Assembly (NCBI RefSeq): GCF_003383615.1
Contig: NZ_QNUL01000001.1
Location: 186,001-250,000 of the forward strand
Length of the DNA stretch: 64,000 nt
Direction: 5' to 3'
Origin: Dyadobacter luteus
GTDB taxonomy: Bacteria > Bacteroidota > Bacteroidia > Cytophagales > Spirosomataceae
The first letter of the stretch is position 1, and every line of letters begins with the position of its first letter. Below, piece by piece: positions 60,590 through 64,000 of the stretch. The notes under the pieces are model-generated. The model was not told where the DNA came from. It saw only the letters and a list, made by a program, of their open reading frames with translations, and made no database searches. The translations under genes were made by a program, and so were the position numbers.

Positions 60590-61471
60590 ATGCAATTACT
60601 AGACGGAAAAGCGATATCGTCCCAAATCAAATCTGAAATTAAAGCTGAGGTAGAAACCTGGGTAGCTGGTGGAGGTAAAAAACCCCATTTGGCGGCTATA
60701 TTGGTAGGTCAGGATGGTGCGAGTGAAACTTATGTAGCTTCCAAAATCCGTAGCTGCGAAGAAATCGGATTCACTTCTACCCTTCTCAAATTCGACGCAA
60801 CTATCAGTGAGGCGGAATTGCTGGAAGCTGTGGCTTCGCTGAACAACAATGCGGATGTGGACGGATTCATCGTTCAGCTTCCGTTGCCAAAGCATATTTC
60901 CGAAAACACCATTATGGAAGCTGTCGATCCTAAAAAGGATGTTGACGGATTTCACCCTATTAATGTGGGCAGAATGTGTAAAGGTTTACCTGCTTATATT
61001 TCCGCAACACCTTTCGGAATACTGGAGATGTTGATCCGTGCAGGTGTTGAAACCAGCGGAAAACATTGTGTGGTTATCGGTCGCAGTCAGATCGTTGGAT
61101 TGCCAATGAGCATTCTGATGCAGCGCAATGACTATCCGGGCAACTGTACGGTGACAATAACCCACAGCAAAACGTCAAATCTGAAAGAAGTTTGTCAATC
61201 AGCAGATATTCTGATTGCCGCATTAGGCCGACCGGAATTCGTTACAGCGGACTATGTAAAAGAGGGAGCAGTGGTAATTGACGTGGGTATCAGCCGCGTG
61301 GAAGATGCGAGCAAGAAAAGTGGTTTCGCAATTAAAGGTGATGTCAACTTTGCTGACGTAGCACCTAAAAGCAGCTATATCACTCCGGTACCTGGAGGTG
61401 TTGGATTAATGACAATTTGTGGTTTGTTGACAAATACTTTAAAGGCGGCACGGAAAGAGATTTACGGGTAG
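60590..61471 (+). CDS. folD: Methylenetetrahydrofolate dehydrogenase/cyclohydrolase
   Basis: A 293-residue bifunctional FolD that interconverts 5,10-methylene-THF and 10-formyl-THF with NADP. The catalytic segment is [16 protein letters not shown] (Y48 and K52), followed by [30 protein letters not shown] and the dinucleotide site [14 protein letters not shown]. The C-terminal motif is [13 protein letters not shown]. The length is normal. A strong terminator follows. It is preceded by the decamer array, not by a usual promoter match. Confidence 0.96.
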   Translation: MQLLDGKAISSQIKSEIKAEVETWVAGGGKKPHLAAILVGQDGASETYVASKIRSCEEIGFTSTLLKFDATISEAELLEAVASLNNNADVDGFIVQLPLPKHISENTIMEAVDPKKDVDGFHPINVGRMCKGLPAYISATPFGILEMLIRAGVETSGKHCVVIGRSQIVGLPMSILMQRNDYPGNCTVTITHSKTSNLKEVCQSADILIAALGRPEFVTADYVKEGAVVIDVGISRVEDASKKSGFAIKGDVNFADVAPKSSYITPVPGGVGLMTICGLLTNTLKAARKEIYG

Positions 61472-61508
61472 TTTGTTTCTATATTTCAACTAATACACTA
61501 GTTTTACC

Positions 61509-61539
61509 GCGGTTTGTGTCCCCACAAACCGCTTTTTTT
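61509..61539 (+). terminator. Terminator of folD
   Basis: A perfect 10-bp stem (gcggtttgtg, loop tccc, complement) is followed by seven T residues about 38 bases after the stop. Confidence 0.9.
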
Positions 61540-61603
61540 GCTAATACATATTGAATTAGAACCCAAGTAAATCCGACACGTAGACAAGCTTATCATACAC
61601 TTC

Positions 61604-62626
61604 ATGCAAAATCAATTTTTGTTTTTCTTCAGTGCATTGGGAGGATTTAACGCCTTATTACTTTCATTATACTTTGCGGTTCAGGCCAGGAAAAAGAACA
61701 CATCTAATTATTTTTTATCAGCATTATTATTTGTGCTTAGTATTAGAATTATAAAATCTGTATTCTTCTACTTCAATCCTCAATTAGGAAATATATTTAT
61801 ACAAATCGGGCTTTCTGCCTGTATTTTGATAGGGCCGTTCTTGTTTCTATATTTAAAATCATCCGTTAAAGAGAAAAAAGTCAATTGGTCAATTCACTTT
61901 TTTTCGTATCTGACCCTGATTACCACTTTAGGAATTGTTTATCCCTATGTAGAAAATCGTCAAATCTGGGTGTGGATCGTATGGGCAATCTACGCCCAAT
62001 GGTTAGCATATATAATCGTTGCTTATAAATTCATACATCCCATTTTGCTAAAAATAAAAGGAAAAGAAAGTCTGAAAAAGATAGATATATGGTTGTTGAG
62101 TATTTACCTGGGAGTGACAATTATATGGATAGCGTATTATACTGCCAATTACACTTCGTACATTGTAGGGGCATTGTCATTCAGCTTTATATTATACCTG
62201 ATTGCGTTGTTGCTGATCTTCAGAAATAACAACGAGCCGGCCTTCTTTCAGGAAAAAGAAAAATACAAAAACAAACTCATTCCACTGGAAACACAGGAGC
62301 ATATTGACCTGAAGCTATCCATCATTGCTGATCGCGAACTATTCGTAAATCCTAATTTCACACTTGAAGATGCAGCAAAGGAGCTAAAGGTAACGAAGCA
62401 CATACTTTCCCAATATCTGAATGAAAAATTAGGAAAGTCTTTCTCAAATCTTATCAATGAGTACAGGATAGAGAAAGCAAAGGAATTGCTGAGAAATGAA
62501 AAGAGCCATACTGTAGAGAGTATTGGATATGACAGCGGATTTAATTCCAAATCCACTTTCTTTACAACTTTCAAAAAGGTGACAGGCCTAACCCCAACCG
62601 AATACCAGAAAAATCATTCAAAATGA
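61604..62626 (+). CDS. Membrane-embedded AraC-family regulator
   Basis: A 340-residue protein with about seven TM helices in the first 215 residues (starting FFFSALGGFNALLLSLYFAV), then a linker. The C-terminal AraC-type DNA-binding domain (about 245-340) has two helix-turn-helix units, with LEDAAKELKVTKHILSQYLN and ESIGYDSGFNSKSTFFTTFK. Membrane AraC regulators of this kind are common in Bacteroidota and may sense a lipid or small molecule. The next gene, 93 bases downstream, encodes a DJ-1/beta-lactamase fusion, a possible target. Confidence 0.9.
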   Translation: MQNQFLFFFSALGGFNALLLSLYFAVQARKKNTSNYFLSALLFVLSIRIIKSVFFYFNPQLGNIFIQIGLSACILIGPFLFLYLKSSVKEKKVNWSIHFFSYLTLITTLGIVYPYVENRQIWVWIVWAIYAQWLAYIIVAYKFIHPILLKIKGKESLKKIDIWLLSIYLGVTIIWIAYYTANYTSYIVGALSFSFILYLIALLLIFRNNNEPAFFQEKEKYKNKLIPLETQEHIDLKLSIIADRELFVNPNFTLEDAAKELKVTKHILSQYLNEKLGKSFSNLINEYRIEKAKELLRNEKSHTVESIGYDSGFNSKSTFFTTFKKVTGLTPTEYQKNHSK

Positions 62627-62719
62627 GTTCAATTTTATAAATCCGAACTCCAAAACCGTAAACCAAAACCCTCCACACCTGCTGTAACCACATATTTGCA
62701 GACATTCAAAAAAGCAAAT

Positions 62720-64000
62720 ATGTACAAATCATTTTCAAAGTTTCGGTTAATGCTATGGATGAGCATTGGTTTTTTCTTATCCTCTATCTCAGTCTTTTCG
62801 CAAAACAAAATTCTGTTTGTAGTTTCTAATCAGGATTACTACGGAAAATCTCAGATCAGAACCGCCAATCATTTTGGTGAAATTGTGGTACCTTATGAAA
62901 TGTTCACCAAGTCCGGATACACTGTTGACTTTGTAAGTCCAAATGGTGGTGCTGTTCCAATCGGCTATATAAATGCTTCCGACAGTACTCATAAAAAATA
63001 TCTCTACGATACTTTTTTTATGAACAAACTCAAAACAACCATGTTACCAAACAAAATTGTTGCCGGAGATTACAGTGCAATTTTTTATGGTGGTGGCGGA
63101 GCAGCCATGTTTGGTATTGCAGAAAACAAAGACATTCAAAATCTGGCAAAGCAAATCTACTTTAAAAATGGAATAATCGCGGCTATTTGCCACGGCACCG
63201 CGGGACTGGCTTATTTAAAAGACAAAAATGGAAAATCGATTTATCGTGGCAAAAAAATAACCGGCTTTGCTGATAAATTTGAAGATAAGCAAGAGGAATA
63301 TTACAAAACATTTCCTTTTACTATTGACGAAGCGATCAGAAAAAACGAAGGTAATTTTGTACACACAGATAAATTAGGAGAAGGTTTTTACGTAGTAGAC
63401 GAACGGTTTGTAACGGGTCAGGACCCAAGTTCTGCACTGAAAATGACTGAAGAGATTATTACGCTCATTGAAAAAAGTAATTCAGCTATACATTCAGCAA
63501 ATACTAAAAACTTGGATAAAGTATTTGCTGAATGGGATGATAATATATATAAGCCAGGAGTTGCCGCAGGATTGTTGAAAGATGGAAAAATTGTTTACCT
63601 GAAAGGCTTTGGAAATGCTGATGTAAGCCGGGAAGTACCTGTTAATGCAGATACTAAATTTCAAATAGGTGCCATGTCAAAGCAATTCACAGCATTTGCA
63701 ATTCTTCTACTGGAAGAACAAGGAAAATTGTCATTATCCGATGATGTGCGTAAATATATCCCTCAGCTTCCGGATTATAAGCAAACCATTACAATAAAAC
63801 ATTTATTAAGTCAGTCGAGCGGTCTGCATGACATTATGGCAATAAAAGAAATCGCAGGTTGGCGAGAAAAGGATGTTTTCACACAGAAGGATGCATTGGG
63901 TTTGATTTTCCGGCAAAAGGAATTAGATTTTATCCCTGGAACAAAATTCTCTCAAACTTCTTCCGGAATTATTCTACTGACGGAGGTAATCAAAACTGTG
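62720..64000 (+). CDS. DJ-1/PfpI domain fused to beta-lactamase-like domain, 3' end missing
   Basis: The first 427 residues are present and the gene runs off the window. A signal peptide covers about 1-27. A DJ-1/PfpI domain (about 30-250) has the nucleophile elbow AAICHGTAG (C157, H158). A serine beta-lactamase/D-Ala-D-Ala peptidase-like domain starts about 262 with AGLLKDGKIVYLKGFGNAD. Its SxxK position reads GAMSKQFTA, so Ala318 stands in place of the usual catalytic Ser; the YxN position reads FSQTSSG, so Tyr and Asn are both absent. The enzyme half is thus probably inactive. It may bind cell-wall or other ligands. The regulator upstream may control it. Confidence 0.85.
   Translation, partial: MYKSFSKFRLMLWMSIGFFLSSISVFSQNKILFVVSNQDYYGKSQIRTANHFGEIVVPYEMFTKSGYTVDFVSPNGGAVPIGYINASDSTHKKYLYDTFFMNKLKTTMLPNKIVAGDYSAIFYGGGGAAMFGIAENKDIQNLAKQIYFKNGIIAAICHGTAGLAYLKDKNGKSIYRGKKITGFADKFEDKQEEYYKTFPFTIDEAIRKNEGNFVHTDKLGEGFYVVDERFVTGQDPSSALKMTEEIITLIEKSNSAIHSANTKNLDKVFAEWDDNIYKPGVAAGLLKDGKIVYLKGFGNADVSREVPVNADTKFQIGAMSKQFTAFAILLLEEQGKLSLSDDVRKYIPQLPDYKQTITIKHLLSQSSGLHDIMAIKEIAGWREKDVFTQKDALGLIFRQKELDFIPGTKFSQTSSGIILLTEVIKTV

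Noticed and set aside
62720..64000. Antibiotic-resistance beta-lactamase
   Set aside because: The SxxK Ser and YxN residues are missing and a DJ-1 domain is fused, so hydrolysis of beta-lactams is unlikely.

Overview
The window looks like a chromosomal segment of a Bacteroidota bacterium, most likely of the Cytophagales/Spirosomaceae type (Dyadobacter-like). This is inferred from three things: a type IX secretion C-terminal sorting domain, many FtsX-like ABC permeases and other proteins of Bacteroidota style, and repeated -7 elements of the form TAnnTTTG with almost no Shine-Dalgarno sequences. No rRNA, tRNA, CRISPR array, transposase or integrase was seen. The species assignment is inference.

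Layout. 1-8.6 kb (mostly minus strand) is housekeeping: the start of a GT2 glycosyltransferase, hemL, a TPR/periplasmic-binding fusion, yidC, pyrG and nspC. 8.6-17.1 kb (plus) holds an exonuclease-bestrophin pair, a small secreted repeat protein and a TolC-RND-adaptor efflux operon. 17.1-21.2 kb has two envelope proteins, an MFS transporter and a sugar isomerase. 21.5-24.4 kb is a compact three-gene cassette without an assigned function: a soluble coiled-coil protein, a two-TM PspA-like coiled-coil protein, and a signal-anchored ASKHA-fold (Ppx/GppA-like) protein. It ends in its own terminator. 24.4-27.2 kb carries a five-TM protein overlapping a PD-(D/E)XK nuclease, followed by an adenine methyltransferase (a probable type II restriction-modification unit). 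27.2-30.0 kb has an MFS transporter and an orphan ParA plus ribbon-helix-helix partition cassette with a box-rich AT-rich leader.

30-37.9 kb is mixed metabolism: GNAT, DinB, an EamA exporter divergent from a MocR regulator, a Zn/Cd P-type ATPase with a flavin-binding PNPOx protein, and a DUF1080/Tat-exported isomerase convergent pair. 38.4-41.6 kb is a surface operon of three exported proteins with a T9SS signal only on the last. 41.9-51.3 kb holds an FtsX-like permease, a hydrolase, a redoxin lacking its cysteines, a radical-SAM/TIGR03915 DNA-repair pair, an M61 peptidase, GNAT and lspA. 51.4-56.7 kb contains two unrelated-type aconitases in tandem, preceded by a 37-codon remnant of an aconitase gene that overlaps the acnB start. 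57-64 kb holds topA, a sirtuin, folD, a membrane AraC regulator and a DJ-1/beta-lactamase-like fusion that runs off the end.

The most unusual items are the ASKHA/coiled-coil cassette, the aconitase remnant reading into acnB, the two opposed arrays of 10-bp-periodic GTCA/TGAC motifs between the sirtuin and folD, the ParA-RHH leader with four identical ACTTTTTA boxes, the composite palindromic repeat at 48.1-48.3 kb, and the DJ-1 fusion whose beta-lactamase motifs are altered.
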